Below are positions 17,097 through 25,556 of a stretch of 64,000 nt of DNA, piece after piece (the stretch's first letter is position 1; every line of letters starts with the position of its first letter). The notes under the pieces were generated by a model that saw only the letters and a program-made list of their open reading frames with translations, was not told the DNA's origin and ran no database searches. The position numbers and the translations under genes are program-made. The stretch is from the NCBI RefSeq assembly GCF_001368915.1, contig NZ_CSTE01000003.1, forward strand, positions 1 to 64,000, in the 5' to 3' direction. The stretch is from Haloferax massiliensis. Its GTDB lineage: Archaea; Halobacteriota; Halobacteria; Halobacteriales; Haloferacaceae.

Positions 17097-18107
17097 ATGA
17101 CGACACTCGAAGACATCGACCTGGATTTCGTTCCGTTCGGCGAGACGGGCCTCCGGACGAGCGAACTCCAGTTCGGGACCTGGCGGTTCGGCAAGGAGAC
17201 CGAACGGGGGAACGTCGAAATCGACGAGGAGCGCGCGCACGAACTCCTCGACGCCTACGAAGCGGCCGGCGGTCGCTTCATCGACACCGCGGACATCTAC
17301 GGCGGCGGGGCGAGCGAGCGCTGGATCGGCGACTGGCTCGAAGATCGAGACCGAGAGCGGTTCACCATCGCGTCCAAAATCTACTGGCAGATTCGAAGCG
17401 GCGACCCGAACAGCCTCGGGACGAACCGGAAGAACGTCCGCCACCGCATCGACGCCCTGCTCGACCGCCTCGATACCGACTACGTCGACGTGCTCTACAT
17501 CCACCGCTGGGACGACGAAACCCCCACGCGCGAGATGATGAAGACGCTCAACGGCCTCGTCGAAGACGGGAAGGTCCACTACCTCGGCGCGTCGACGCTC
17601 CGACCGAACGCGTGGAAGGTGGCGAAGGCGAACGAAATCGCCCGCGCCGAGGGCTGGGAACCGTTCACCGTCGCACAGCCGCGGTACAACCTCGTCGACC
17701 GCGAAATCGAGGGAGACTACTTGGAGATGACCCGCTCGTACGGCATCGCGGTGTGCCCGTGGAGCCCGCTCGGACAGGGCTTCCTCACCGGGAAGTACAC
17801 CCGCGAGGAGGGCCTCACCGGCGAGTCCCGCGCCGCGGAGTCCAGTCGGTTCGAGGACTCCTACCTGACCGAGGAGAACTTCGACGCGCACGACGAACTC
17901 GACGCGGTCGCCGAGGAAGTCGACGCGACGCCCGCACAGACGGCGCTCGCGTGGCTCATGCACCGCGACGGCGTGACCGCCCCCATCGTCGGCGCGCGCA
18001 CGGTCGAACAGCTGACCGAGAACCTCGAAGCCGCCGCCATCGACCTCAGCGACGAGCAGGTCGACCGCCTGACCGAGGCGAAGCCCGACCCCTACGCGGG
18101 GCTCTAA
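17097..18107 (+). CDS. Aldo/keto reductase
   Basis: A 336-residue (beta/alpha)8 oxidoreductase using NADPH. The catalytic tetrad is visible: Asp and Tyr in FIDTADIYGGG, Lys in IASKIY and His in LYIHRWD. The C-terminal NADP-binding part includes VGARTVEQLTENLEA. The type resembles bacterial YghZ/IolS and potassium-channel beta-like reductases. The physiological aldehyde or ketone is unknown. The neighbours give no pathway clue. Confidence 0.88.
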   Translation: MTTLEDIDLDFVPFGETGLRTSELQFGTWRFGKETERGNVEIDEERAHELLDAYEAAGGRFIDTADIYGGGASERWIGDWLEDRDRERFTIASKIYWQIRSGDPNSLGTNRKNVRHRIDALLDRLDTDYVDVLYIHRWDDETPTREMMKTLNGLVEDGKVHYLGASTLRPNAWKVAKANEIARAEGWEPFTVAQPRYNLVDREIEGDYLEMTRSYGIAVCPWSPLGQGFLTGKYTREEGLTGESRAAESSRFEDSYLTEENFDAHDELDAVAEEVDATPAQTALAWLMHRDGVTAPIVGARTVEQLTENLEAAAIDLSDEQVDRLTEAKPDPYAGL

Positions 18108-18132
18108 CAGTCAGGCGAGGCAGTATAGTCCG

Positions 18133-19152
18133 CTACACCCCCTCGCGAATCGTCTTGTAGAGGTGCGCGAGCGTCTTCATCCCCGCCGCGTTCCGTTCGA
18201 GGCTGTAGAAGGGGTGGAGTTCGGGGTTGAACTTCGCCTTGTATCGGTTGATGCGGCGGTTGTTCGCGCCGACGAGGTCGTAGGTGGTCCGCCCGCGGTC
18301 CATCGCGTCGCGCATGATGCGCCAGTCGAGCAGGTCGTTGATGGCGAGGTCGGAGTCGATGTCCGTCCGAACGCCGCCTTGCCACCGCGAGACCGTCTCC
18401 TTGTAGTCGACGACGAGGATACCGCCCGCGAACTCGCCGTCGGTTCGGAGGACGTAGGGTCGAATCTGTCCCTCGGGGAGGGTCGAATAGAGGTCCCTGA
18501 CGAACCCCGGAGTCGACCGATAGGAGATACCCTGCGACTCGTAGCGCGAGGCGACCTGTTCGACGATCTGTTCGATTGCCTCCGGGCCGCCTTCCTCGAT
18601 GGTGTACGCGTCGTCGGGCGCGTTCCGGATGTTCGACCGGGCGTCGCTGCTGAAACTCATGAACACGTCGTCGACGCCGGGCGAGAGGTCGACGTGGTAG
18701 GTGTACTGCGGCGTTATCGCGTAGTCGTTCCACGAGAACGCTCTGAGGTCGTCGTACCGGCCGCCGAGGCGGATGTGAGTGTACCGCGGACGAATCTCCT
18801 CGCGGACCCAGTCGAGGCAGTCGTCGATGAACTCGTGGTGTCGGCCCTCGCGCTTTCGCTGTTTCATGTGGTCCATGTTCAGGAGGACCGGACCGAGGTA
18901 CGCCACCCGAAGCTCCGGCGGCGGTGAGAACACCGTCGCTATCGGCCCCTTGTTGATTCGGAACAGCGGGAACAGCCCGACGACTTCCTCGCCTTTGCGA
19001 CCGACGAGCGGAATCAACTCCGCGCCGGCGTGCGCCGCCTGAATCTCCAGTGCGTCGAACTGATGGAACGCGTTGCCGTGGGGTGACTGTTCGACGAACG
19101 TGTCCCAGTTGTGGACGTCGTCTTCAGTCGCCCGCCGAACCTCGATACTCAT
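18133..19152 (-). CDS. FemAB/BioF2-like GNAT-fold acyl- or aminoacyl-transferase
   Basis: A 339-residue protein with two GNAT-like halves. The first half includes FPLFRINKGPIATVFSPPPE; the second holds YVLRTDGEFAGGILVVDY and LVGANNRRINRYKAKFNPEL, typical of FemAB-like proteins. In haloarchaea such proteins are often near surface-glycan genes, where they may modify lipid-linked or glycan amino groups, but no such neighbours are present here. It is convergent with the aldo/keto reductase. The acceptor is unknown. Confidence 0.75.
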   Translation of the reverse strand: MSIEVRRATEDDVHNWDTFVEQSPHGNAFHQFDALEIQAAHAGAELIPLVGRKGEEVVGLFPLFRINKGPIATVFSPPPELRVAYLGPVLLNMDHMKQRKREGRHHEFIDDCLDWVREEIRPRYTHIRLGGRYDDLRAFSWNDYAITPQYTYHVDLSPGVDDVFMSFSSDARSNIRNAPDDAYTIEEGGPEAIEQIVEQVASRYESQGISYRSTPGFVRDLYSTLPEGQIRPYVLRTDGEFAGGILVVDYKETVSRWQGGVRTDIDSDLAINDLLDWRIMRDAMDRGRTTYDLVGANNRRINRYKAKFNPELHPFYSLERNAAGMKTLAHLYKTIREGV

Positions 19153-19349
19153 GAGTAAGCTGCCTGAACTGTCGCGTCCGACCCCTTTGTTATGCGCCCG
19201 TTATGCGGGGGATTTCACCCGGTTCGGACGGGTCACAACCGCATCACGGCATCGGTTAACGGCAAATTTCTGATAAGAATCCGAAGACGGTGCGAACGTT
19301 TACGGGTCGGAAGTCGGCGAGCCGGGAGACAACCGTCGAAGCAGGGACT

Positions 19350-19365
19350 ACCCTCGCGTTTGTAA
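19350..19365 (-). repeat. Isolated copy of the origin repeat core
   Basis: accctcgcgtttgtaa is identical over 16 bp to the core of the ORB-like repeats at 23.85-24.28 kb, but lies about 4.5 kb away, upstream of the FMN-binding protein gene. A 16-bp exact match by chance in this window is unlikely. Confidence 0.8.
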
Positions 19366-19412
19366 AATCGGGTCGGAGCCACCGTTTTACGCCGGGAGAC
19401 AGATATCTAACC

Positions 19413-19805
19413 ATGTCAAGCCTCTCCGAACGCGCCGCGGCGCTCGTGACGAGCGAACCGCTCATGGCGCACCTCGCGACCAGCGTCGACGACCGGCCTC
19501 ACGTCGCCCCCGTCTGGTTCGACTACGCGGCCGACCGCGGGGTGTTCGAGGTGCTCACTTCGGGTCGAAAGCTCGAAAACATCCGCGAGAATCCGCGCGT
19601 CGCGCTCTCCATTCAGAAAGACGAGCGGGGACAGGCGCAATGGAAGGTGACGGTGCTCGGGACGGCCACCGTCGTCACCGACGAGGACGCCGTTCGAGAC
19701 GCCACGCGGCGAATCAACCGGAAGTACGGGACCGAGGAGTCGGCGTGGCCCGAAAACGAGTTGGTCCGAATCTCGGTGGGGACCGCGGCGGTCAGCGAGT
19801 ACTGA
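19413..19805 (+). CDS. Pyridoxamine 5'-phosphate oxidase-like FMN-binding protein
   Basis: A 130-residue split-barrel flavin or deazaflavin-binding protein: LMAHLATSVDDRPHVAPVWF is the typical N-terminal strand pair, followed by SGRKLENIRENPRVALSI. Such small proteins reduce diverse substrates with F420 or FMN, or bind flavin or haem; true PdxH is longer. The ATG at 19413 is preferred because upstream in-frame sequence crosses the ORB-like repeat and has no coding look. Confidence 0.8.
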   Translation: MSSLSERAAALVTSEPLMAHLATSVDDRPHVAPVWFDYAADRGVFEVLTSGRKLENIRENPRVALSIQKDERGQAQWKVTVLGTATVVTDEDAVRDATRRINRKYGTEESAWPENELVRISVGTAAVSEY

Positions 19806-19828
19806 GGCGGACAGCCGGAAGGCCCGCG

Positions 19829-21358
19829 TCAGTCGGACGACCGCGCGTCGGTTCGGCCGTCGTCGAACCGCCGAATCTCCCGCGAGAGCCGGCCGAGGTC
19901 GAACCCGGCGTCCGTGAGTCGGGCGGCGACGAGCGCCGCCGCCGTCGACACCACGAACGCGCCGCCGAAGGAGGTGAGATACAGCGGGTCGGCGGCGGGC
20001 AGCAGGCCGCCGACGACCGGAATCGACGTGATGACGCCGCGGAGGTCGGGGAAGAACGCGAGGCCCACAGCGAGCCCGGTGAGACTGCTCGCGAGCGCGC
20101 CGGGACCGGTGATTCGCGTCGAGTACAAGCCGTAGACGAGCGGGAAGGCGACGGCCGCGCCGAGCAGGTCGGCGAAGAAGAACAGCCGGAGGACGCTCTG
20201 TGCGCGGAGGCTGACGTAAATCGCGGCGACCGCGACGGCGATTGTGAGCGCCCGCGACCCGAGGGCGAGGCGGCGGTCGCTCGGCGCCGCGAGCAGGCGG
20301 GCGAGGTCCGCGGTCACGAGGCTCGAAAGCGCGTTGAACAGCGTGTCGATGGAGCTCATCACGAGCAGGAGCGCGAGGAGGACCGCCGCGAGGACGAGCC
20401 ACTCGGGGAACGCCTCGCCGAGGAGGACGAAGAAGGCGGCGTCGGCGTTGTAGCCCGCGCTCGCGGGGTCGGTGACCACGGCGGCGTTGCCGACCGCGAC
20501 GACGCCGAAGAAGGCGGTGACGAACACGATGGCACCGTTGGCGAGCGCCGCGGTCCGAAAGCTCCGCCCGACCGTCTCCGACGAGTCGGCCGCGTAGATG
20601 CGTTGCCACCACGTCTGGTTGATGAGTTCCGCGCCGAGGATGGCGAACGCGAGCGCGAGTCCGAACTGGAGGCCGGCGACCGCGCCGAGGTCGAGGAGCG
20701 CGGGGTTCGTCTCCGTGATGCCGTCGATGGCGGCGGCGGGGCCGCCGAGCGCGACGAGCGCGCCGGCGAACGCAAGCAGGAGAAGCGGGATGACGATGAC
20801 CGCTTGAACCGCATCGGTCGCGATGCTGGCCCGGAGGCCGCCGTAACTCGTGTAGAGGAGGACGAAGCCGCCGACGAGGAGCGCGGTCTGCCACTGCGGG
20901 ACGCCGGCGACGAGCGAGAGCGCGCCCGCGATGCCGGTCAGTTCGGCGGCGAGGAAGATGAACATGTAGAGCGCGCTCACGAGGAGGACGAAGGCGTACA
21001 TCGCGGTCCCGTAGCGCGCGTGGGCGTACTCGGTCAGCGAGTGGCCCTCGGGGATGAGCTTCCGGATTCGCGGGCCGAGGCGGGCATAGACGAGCATCGG
21101 GACGGCCTCGCCGACCGCGTAGCCGACGACGGCCGCGATACCGAAACTTGCGCCCGCTTCGGGAGCCGAAAAGAGCACCCAGACGCCCATGACGGACGCG
21201 ACGAGCGTCGCCGTCGTTCGCCGACTCCCCGCGGAGTCGCGCGCGGTGATGAGGTCCTCGACGGAGCCGACGCGACCCCGGGAGAACCACACGCCGACGC
21301 CCGTGAAGGCGACGAGCGTTGCGACGGTCAGTCCGAGCGCGACGGTCGAGCTCACCAT
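19829..21358 (-). CDS. Sodium:solute symporter (SSS), candidate thiamine-precursor carrier
   Basis: A 509-residue transporter with about 13 helices of the SSS family: an N-terminal helix, ITARDSAGS after TM1, SLTEYAHARYG, YTSYGGLRASIATDAVQ (the conserved SSS signature) and SSIDTLFNALSSL. Its start overlaps the stop of the upstream TenA_E-type gene by 7 bp, so it is translated with two thiamine-salvage enzymes. I infer that it imports thiamine, HMP or a degradation product; the family itself covers sugars, amino acids, vitamins and urea. Confidence 0.8.
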   Translation of the reverse strand: MVSSTVALGLTVATLVAFTGVGVWFSRGRVGSVEDLITARDSAGSRRTTATLVASVMGVWVLFSAPEAGASFGIAAVVGYAVGEAVPMLVYARLGPRIRKLIPEGHSLTEYAHARYGTAMYAFVLLVSALYMFIFLAAELTGIAGALSLVAGVPQWQTALLVGGFVLLYTSYGGLRASIATDAVQAVIVIPLLLLAFAGALVALGGPAAAIDGITETNPALLDLGAVAGLQFGLALAFAILGAELINQTWWQRIYAADSSETVGRSFRTAALANGAIVFVTAFFGVVAVGNAAVVTDPASAGYNADAAFFVLLGEAFPEWLVLAAVLLALLLVMSSIDTLFNALSSLVTADLARLLAAPSDRRLALGSRALTIAVAVAAIYVSLRAQSVLRLFFFADLLGAAVAFPLVYGLYSTRITGPGALASSLTGLAVGLAFFPDLRGVITSIPVVGGLLPAADPLYLTSFGGAFVVSTAAALVAARLTDAGFDLGRLSREIRRFDDGRTDARSSD

Positions 21359-22122
21359 CGGCCGTCACCCGGCTGGGAAGAACCGCCGGTCGAATCGGTG
21401 GACGGAGCCAGTTCGTACGCCTCGTCGAAGAAGGCGACTTCGAGTTCGACCGTGCGACGGAACAGCTGTTCGAGCCGCCGTTGCCGACGCGGCGAGGCCG
21501 CTGCGCCCTCGCGGTCGAGTTCGGTTCGGAGCCACCCGACGAACGCCGCGAAGTCGTCGACCGCGTGGAGATCGATCCACTCGGAGAGGTAGAACCGCGA
21601 GGGAGAGTTGGCAGAGTCCGCCGCGGCGGTCGCCCACGACAGGTAGACCCACTCGGCGGGGACGAGCACCGCCAGCGTCTCGGCGTACCCGCCCTGCCCC
21701 CCGGCGCGTTCGAGGAGGTCGATAAAGGCGCGCGTCGTCGGCGTGGTTTTCGGGTCCGCGTAGACCGACTCGGGAACGTCGAGCGCGTCGAACGCCCGCA
21801 GGAAGTAGTCGTCCTCGTCGTCGGTCAGAACGCCGAGAAACGAGACGAGTTCGGACTTCGACTCCATGGTCGGCGCGGTGCCGACGGCGTGGCCGAAGAC
21901 GCCGACGAGCGTCTCCACGAAGGCGTAGTCCTGCACGAGATACTGCCTGAACACGTCGTCTGCGAGTTCGTCGGCGGCGAGTTCGCGCGTCAGTCGGTGA
22001 GCGGTCGCGTCGTCCCACGACTCGCCCGCGCGCTCGCGGAGCCAGTCGGTAAAGCGCGGGTCCGACCGCGACGCGGCGAACTCGTCGTACGTCTCGGGGG
22101 CCGACGGCTCCGTGTTGCTCAT
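21352..22122 (-). CDS. TenA-like protein, TenA_E type (no active-site Cys)
   Basis: A 256-residue all-helical TenA/THI-4 family protein. The conserved YLVQDYAFVE segment is present near residue 62, but the loop that holds the catalytic cysteine in TenA_C enzymes reads VPAEWVYL here, with Glu instead of Cys. A C-terminal Glu (FFDEAY) remains. TenA_E proteins have been linked in plants to hydrolysis of formylaminopyrimidine and aminopyrimidine in thiamine salvage. The ATG at 22122 overlaps the stop of the TenA_C gene (ATGA), and its own stop overlaps the SSS transporter gene. Confidence 0.8.
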   Translation of the reverse strand: MSNTEPSAPETYDEFAASRSDPRFTDWLRERAGESWDDATAHRLTRELAADELADDVFRQYLVQDYAFVETLVGVFGHAVGTAPTMESKSELVSFLGVLTDDEDDYFLRAFDALDVPESVYADPKTTPTTRAFIDLLERAGGQGGYAETLAVLVPAEWVYLSWATAAADSANSPSRFYLSEWIDLHAVDDFAAFVGWLRTELDREGAAASPRRQRRLEQLFRRTVELEVAFFDEAYELAPSTDSTGGSSQPGDGRW

Positions 22123-22784
22123 AGCGGCCACTCCTCTTGCCGCCACGCGGCGTCCCAAAACAGGTACTCGTACTGCGCCGACGTGCGGAACAGGTCGCGG
22201 AAGCGCTCGCGGTCCGATTCGGTGGCGCTCGCGGCCACGTCGTCCATGAGCGACTTACACCAGTCGGTGAGTTCGGTGAACTCGTCGCCGGCGTACATCT
22301 CGACCCACGCGGCGTACTGGTCGTGGTCCGGAACGCCCGCGTCGGCGAGTCGGCGTCCAGTCTCGTTGAACCCCCACATACAGGGGAGCAGGGCGGCGAC
22401 GATGTCGCCGAACGAGCCGAGCGTCGCGGTGCGAACGAGGAAGTCCGTGTAGGCGCGGGTCGTCGGCGACGGCGTCGTCGCTTCGAGGTCGGCGGTGTCG
22501 ATGCCGAACTCGGCGGCGTAGCTCCGGTGGAGGTCCATCTCCTCGTTGACGGTCGATTCGAGGAGGCTCGCGAACGTCCCCATCGAGTCGAGCGTCGGGG
22601 CCTTCGCGGCACCGAGCGCGAAGAGGCGACTGTACTCGACGAGGTAGACGTAGTCCTGCCGCACCCAGTAGCGGAACGGCCCCTCGTCGAGGCTCCCCTC
22701 CCCGAGTCGGGCGACCATCGGATGGTCGAGGATGGCCGACCAGAACTCGTCGGCCTCGTCGTGAATCGTATCTGTGAACGCCAT
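22119..22784 (-). CDS. tenA: TenA-like aminopyrimidine aminohydrolase, TenA_C type
   Basis: A 221-residue TenA (thiaminase II) family protein. It hydrolyses base-degraded thiamine (aminomethyl-HMP) to HMP for thiamine salvage. The active-site cysteine is C135 in LLPCMWGF; YWVRQDYVYLVEYSRL and NEEMDLHRSYA are family signatures. It is the first gene of the three-gene operon, transcribed away from the tbp gene. A TATA-like cataattc on the minus strand lies about 30 bp upstream of the start. I saw no TPP-riboswitch core in the leader. Confidence 0.85.
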   Translation of the reverse strand: MAFTDTIHDEADEFWSAILDHPMVARLGEGSLDEGPFRYWVRQDYVYLVEYSRLFALGAAKAPTLDSMGTFASLLESTVNEEMDLHRSYAAEFGIDTADLEATTPSPTTRAYTDFLVRTATLGSFGDIVAALLPCMWGFNETGRRLADAGVPDHDQYAAWVEMYAGDEFTELTDWCKSLMDDVAASATESDRERFRDLFRTSAQYEYLFWDAAWRQEEWPL

Positions 22785-22962
22785 AGCGAGTAATCGGAGA
22801 AGACGCTGAAAAGAATTATGAAGAGATGATATTCGCCGGTTATCCGTCGCGTAAGAAACCCCGTTTCTCGGTTTTTGTCTCGTGGGTTAGCCATCGACTT
22901 CGTCGTGCGTTTCGATTGTTGTCCAGTTGTCCGGTGATTAACGCGGGCGAACGACCCCGGTA

Positions 22963-22970
22963 GTTTAACA
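22963..22970 (+). promoter_or_regulatory. TATA-like box of the tbp gene
   Basis: gtttaaca lies about 30 bp before the ATG, the distance expected for a leaderless haloarchaeal transcript. Confidence 0.4.
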
Positions 22971-22996
22971 CGACCGAGTGTCAACGAGTTCACAAG

Positions 22997-23563
22997 ATGT
23001 CGCACGTGAACGCCGTCAGGTCCATCGAGATTCAGAACGTCGTCGCTTCGACGGAGGTCCCGGTCGAACTCGACCTCGAACGACTCTCGCTCGATATGGA
23101 CGGAACCGACTACGACCCGGAGAACTTCCCCGGTCTCGTGTATCGAACCCGCGACCCGAAGTCGGCGTGTCTCGTCTTTCGGTCGGGGAAGATCGTCTGT
23201 ACCGGCGCGAACAGCGTCGACGACGTGAACACGGCCATCGAAACGCTGTTCGACGAGTTCACCGACTTCGGAATACCGATTCCCGACGAGCCGGACATCA
23301 CGGTTCAAAACATCGTGTCGAGCGCCGACCTCGGTGCGGCGCTCAACCTGAACGCGCTGGCTATCGGCCTCGGTCTCGAAGCCGTCGAGTACGAACCCGA
23401 GCAGTTCCCCGGACTCGTCTACCGCCTCGACGGACCGAGCGTCGTCGTCCTCATGTTCGGGAGCGGGAAAGTCGTGATTACGGGAGCGAAGCGAGTCTCC
23501 GACGCTGAAACGGCTCTCGAAGTGGTCGATGAGGACGTCCGCGAACTCGGACTGCTCGGGTGA
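22997..23563 (+). CDS. tbp: TATA-box binding protein paralogue
   Basis: A 188-residue general transcription factor with the two direct repeats of the TBP saddle: IEIQNVVASTEV with FPGLVYRTRDPKSACLVFRSGKIVCTGAN in the first, and ITVQNIVSSADLG with FPGLVYRLDGPSVVVLMFGSGKVVITGAK in the second. Haloarchaea carry several TBPs, and the accessory ones often sit on megaplasmids. The DNA-facing Phe/Leu pattern is partly changed in the second repeat (VVVLMF). It lies directly upstream of the replication origin and divergent from the TenA operon. It may recruit RNA polymerase at a subset of promoters. Confidence 0.92.
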   Translation: MSHVNAVRSIEIQNVVASTEVPVELDLERLSLDMDGTDYDPENFPGLVYRTRDPKSACLVFRSGKIVCTGANSVDDVNTAIETLFDEFTDFGIPIPDEPDITVQNIVSSADLGAALNLNALAIGLGLEAVEYEPEQFPGLVYRLDGPSVVVLMFGSGKVVITGAKRVSDAETALEVVDEDVRELGLLG

Positions 23564-23709
23564 GCACTCGGCAGGTACTCGGTGGGCGTCGAGGGACGGG
23601 ATGTCGTACTGACGTGCTGGCGTCGCTGGGTAGGCGGTGGACTGGAACCCGGTAGACTGGTCTCTGGTTCGTTGTTCGTTGTTGTGTTGTGTTGTGTTGA
23701 GTAGTAGAA

Positions 23710-23750
23710 CTAGTAGTGTAGCTAGACTACTAGTGTGGCTACACTACTAG
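23710..23750. repeat. 13-bp inverted repeat in a TAG/CTA-rich segment
   Basis: ctagtagtgtagc at 23710-23722 is the exact reverse complement of 23738-23750, with a 15-bp spacer. Around it (23700-23770) the motif ACTAGT/CTACT recurs. The composition is unlike the rest of the window. It may be part of the unwinding element or a transcription end signal. Confidence 0.75.
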
Positions 23751-23850
23751 CCTAGCTACTAGTGATAGCTCGGTGTCGAGAATCGTGGCTGTTCTTCGAG
23801 AAACGGGTGTTGCTCGTGATTTGTCCGTCTACGTCCGGGAACACACACAC

Positions 23851-23920
23851 ACCACCCTCGCGTTTGTAACGGCTACGCCAGTCCCTAGGAGGATTCGACA
23901 CACCCCCCTCGCGTTTGTAA
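23851..23920 (-). repeat. Left ORB-like repeats (two copies)
   Basis: Two copies of the reverse-oriented unit, accaccctcgcgtttgtaac at 23851-23870 and cacccccctcgcgtttgtaa at 23901-23920. They face the six forward copies across the AT-rich spacer. Confidence 0.85.
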
Positions 23921-23981
23921 ATCTAGGGGCAAAATAAACCGATAACACCTCGCTCGTCGACCCACCCCCACACCGATTCGC

Positions 23982-24280
23982 GTTACAAACGCGAGGGTGG
24001 TGTGTCTGCACCACCGCTCCCAGCGCTCGGCGTTACAAACGCGACGGTACTCCCCCGCTCGATTACAAACGCGAGGGTGGTCTGTCGGGTCCCGTGTTAC
24101 AAACGCGAGTGTACCCCCACGAACCGTGTCATCCACGTGACCGTCTCGCGCGTTACAAACGCGAGGGTGGTGTCTGACGGTCTTACTTGCGCGACACTAC
24201 TCGTTGATCATCGAATCCAAAACCGGGTTCAAAGTACGGTTCAAACGGCCGTATTTGTCGCTGTTACAAACGCGAGACCA
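23982..24280 (+). repeat. Right ORB-like repeats (six copies)
   Basis: Forward copies of gttacaaacgcgagggtggt start at about 23982, 24032, 24061, 24096, 24152 and 24263. Three (23982, 24061, 24152) are near perfect. Those at 24032, 24096 and 24263 change the distal half (gcgacggta, gcgagtgta, gcgagacca). The core acaaacgcga is kept in all. Spacing is irregular (29-111 bp). Confidence 0.88.
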
Positions 24281-24290
24281 CCCCTTCACC

Positions 24291-24297
24291 TTTATTA
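24291..24297 (+). promoter_or_regulatory. TATA-like box of orc
   Basis: tttatta lies 27-33 bp before the chosen ATG, giving an almost leaderless message, and directly follows the last ORB-like repeat, so Orc bound there could repress its own gene. Confidence 0.45.
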
Positions 24298-24323
24298 GGG
24301 GTGAGTATGAATACCGAACTCAC

Positions 24324-25556
24324 ATGACATCGGACGAGGGCGAGGGTGGGACTCGCGACCCGCTGTTCCGGTACGACCAACCCATCTTCGCGAACGAGGA
24401 TATCCTCAAAATCTCTCATCTTCCCGGTCCCGACAAGATTGTCGGCCGCGACGAGCACATGTCGAAAGTCGCGCAGGCGCTCAACCCCGCCATCTTCGGA
24501 CGCGAACCGACCCACCTGTTCATCTTCGGGAAGACGGGGTCGGGCAAGACGCTCACCGCCCGGCTCGTGAGCGAGCGACTCCAACAAGAGGCGGTCCGCG
24601 AGGACGTCGACGTCCGTATCGCCGTCATCGACTGCGGCGAACAGCACACCGAGGCGTCGGTCATCAAGACGCTCGCCTCGCAGGTCAACGACCCGGCGAA
24701 AAGCGGGATGACGATTCCCGAGCGCGGGCTGTCGACCGGCGACTACTACAATCGACTGTGGCAGGTGCTCGACACCTGCTCCGACGTGACCATCGTCATC
24801 CTCGACGAGATAGACATGCTCCGCGACGACGAGGTGCTTCGAAAGCTCTCGCGTGCGGGCGAAAACCAGAAGATAGTGGACTCGCGCATCGGCATCATCG
24901 GCATCTCGAACAAGATCGATTACCCCGAGGAACTCACGGAGCGCGTCAAATCGAGTTTCGCCCACGACGAACTCGTCTTTCCGTCCTACGACGCGAACCA
25001 GCTTCGCGAAATCCTCGCAAACCGGAAGGACGCCTTCAAACCCGGCGTTCTCACCGACGACGTGATTCCCCTCGCGAGCGCGCTCGCCGCCCAGGAACAC
25101 GGCGACGCTCGGAAGGCCATCGACATCCTCCGGAACGCCGGCCGCATCGCGCGAAACGAGAGTGCCGAGACCGTCACCGACGACCACGTGCGGGCGGCCA
25201 AGGAGAAAAGCGAGGCCGACCGCTTCAGCGAACTCCTCGAAGGGACCGCCACGCAGTCGAAGGCCGTCCTCTACTCGCTGGTCCTCCAGACCGGCGGCCG
25301 AAAGACCGCCGAAATCACGACGAACAAGATTTACCGGCAGTACCTCACCGTCGCCGACGACCTCGACATGGACCAGCTCTCCGAGCGTCGCGTGCAGGAA
25401 CTCCTGCAGGAACTCGACTTCCTCAACGTCATCCAGTCCGAAGTCCGCGGGCGCGGGCGCGGTCAGGGCGTCCACGGGACTCACCGTCTTCTCGAAGACC
25501 CGGACATCGTCAAGCGGGTGCTCCTCCGAGACAGCCGTATCTCCACGCTCGAATAG
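24324..25556 (+). CDS. orc: Orc1/Cdc6 replication initiator
   Basis: A 410-residue AAA+ initiator. Walker A is GKTGSGKT (residues 69-76) and Walker B is VIVILDEIDML; sensor-2 residues lie in HGDARKAIDILRNAGRIA. The C-terminal winged helix follows (about residues 310-400), ending with the VHGTHRLLEDPDIV region. It binds ORB repeats and loads the MCM helicase. The ATG at 24324 is chosen because the TATA-like box sits about 30 bp upstream; a start at 24204 would cover the last ORB-like repeat. Its specific recognition of the adjacent repeats is inferred from the usual pairing of an orc gene with its own origin. Confidence 0.92.
   Translation: MTSDEGEGGTRDPLFRYDQPIFANEDILKISHLPGPDKIVGRDEHMSKVAQALNPAIFGREPTHLFIFGKTGSGKTLTARLVSERLQQEAVREDVDVRIAVIDCGEQHTEASVIKTLASQVNDPAKSGMTIPERGLSTGDYYNRLWQVLDTCSDVTIVILDEIDMLRDDEVLRKLSRAGENQKIVDSRIGIIGISNKIDYPEELTERVKSSFAHDELVFPSYDANQLREILANRKDAFKPGVLTDDVIPLASALAAQEHGDARKAIDILRNAGRIARNESAETVTDDHVRAAKEKSEADRFSELLEGTATQSKAVLYSLVLQTGGRKTAEITTNKIYRQYLTVADDLDMDQLSERRVQELLQELDFLNVIQSEVRGRGRGQGVHGTHRLLEDPDIVKRVLLRDSRISTLE

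Larger units (their letters stand above)
23670..24300. other. Replication origin region next to orc1/cdc6
   Basis: A gene-free stretch between tbp and the orc gene. It begins with tgttg-type repeats and a TAG/CTA-rich region with a 13-bp inverted repeat. It then carries two origin-recognition-box-like repeats pointing left, a 61-bp spacer including the AT-rich aaaataaaccgataa, and six pointing right. Inverted ORB sets around an unwinding element beside an orc gene are the standard plan of haloarchaeal origins. That this is the working origin is inference from layout. Confidence 0.85.

Noticed and set aside
22785-22996. TPP riboswitch ahead of the TenA operon
   Set aside because: I could not find the conserved CTGAGA and ACCTGA-type cores on the minus strand, and such switches are rare in haloarchaea.
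23850-24280. Possible CRISPR array
   Set aside because: The repeats occur in both orientations, with irregular spacers and variable ends, and lie beside an orc gene; an origin explains them better.
23829-24298. Short frames within the origin repeats (61-98 codons)
   Set aside because: They read the repeat unit itself over and over (LAFVT / TNARV) and have no independent coding signal.
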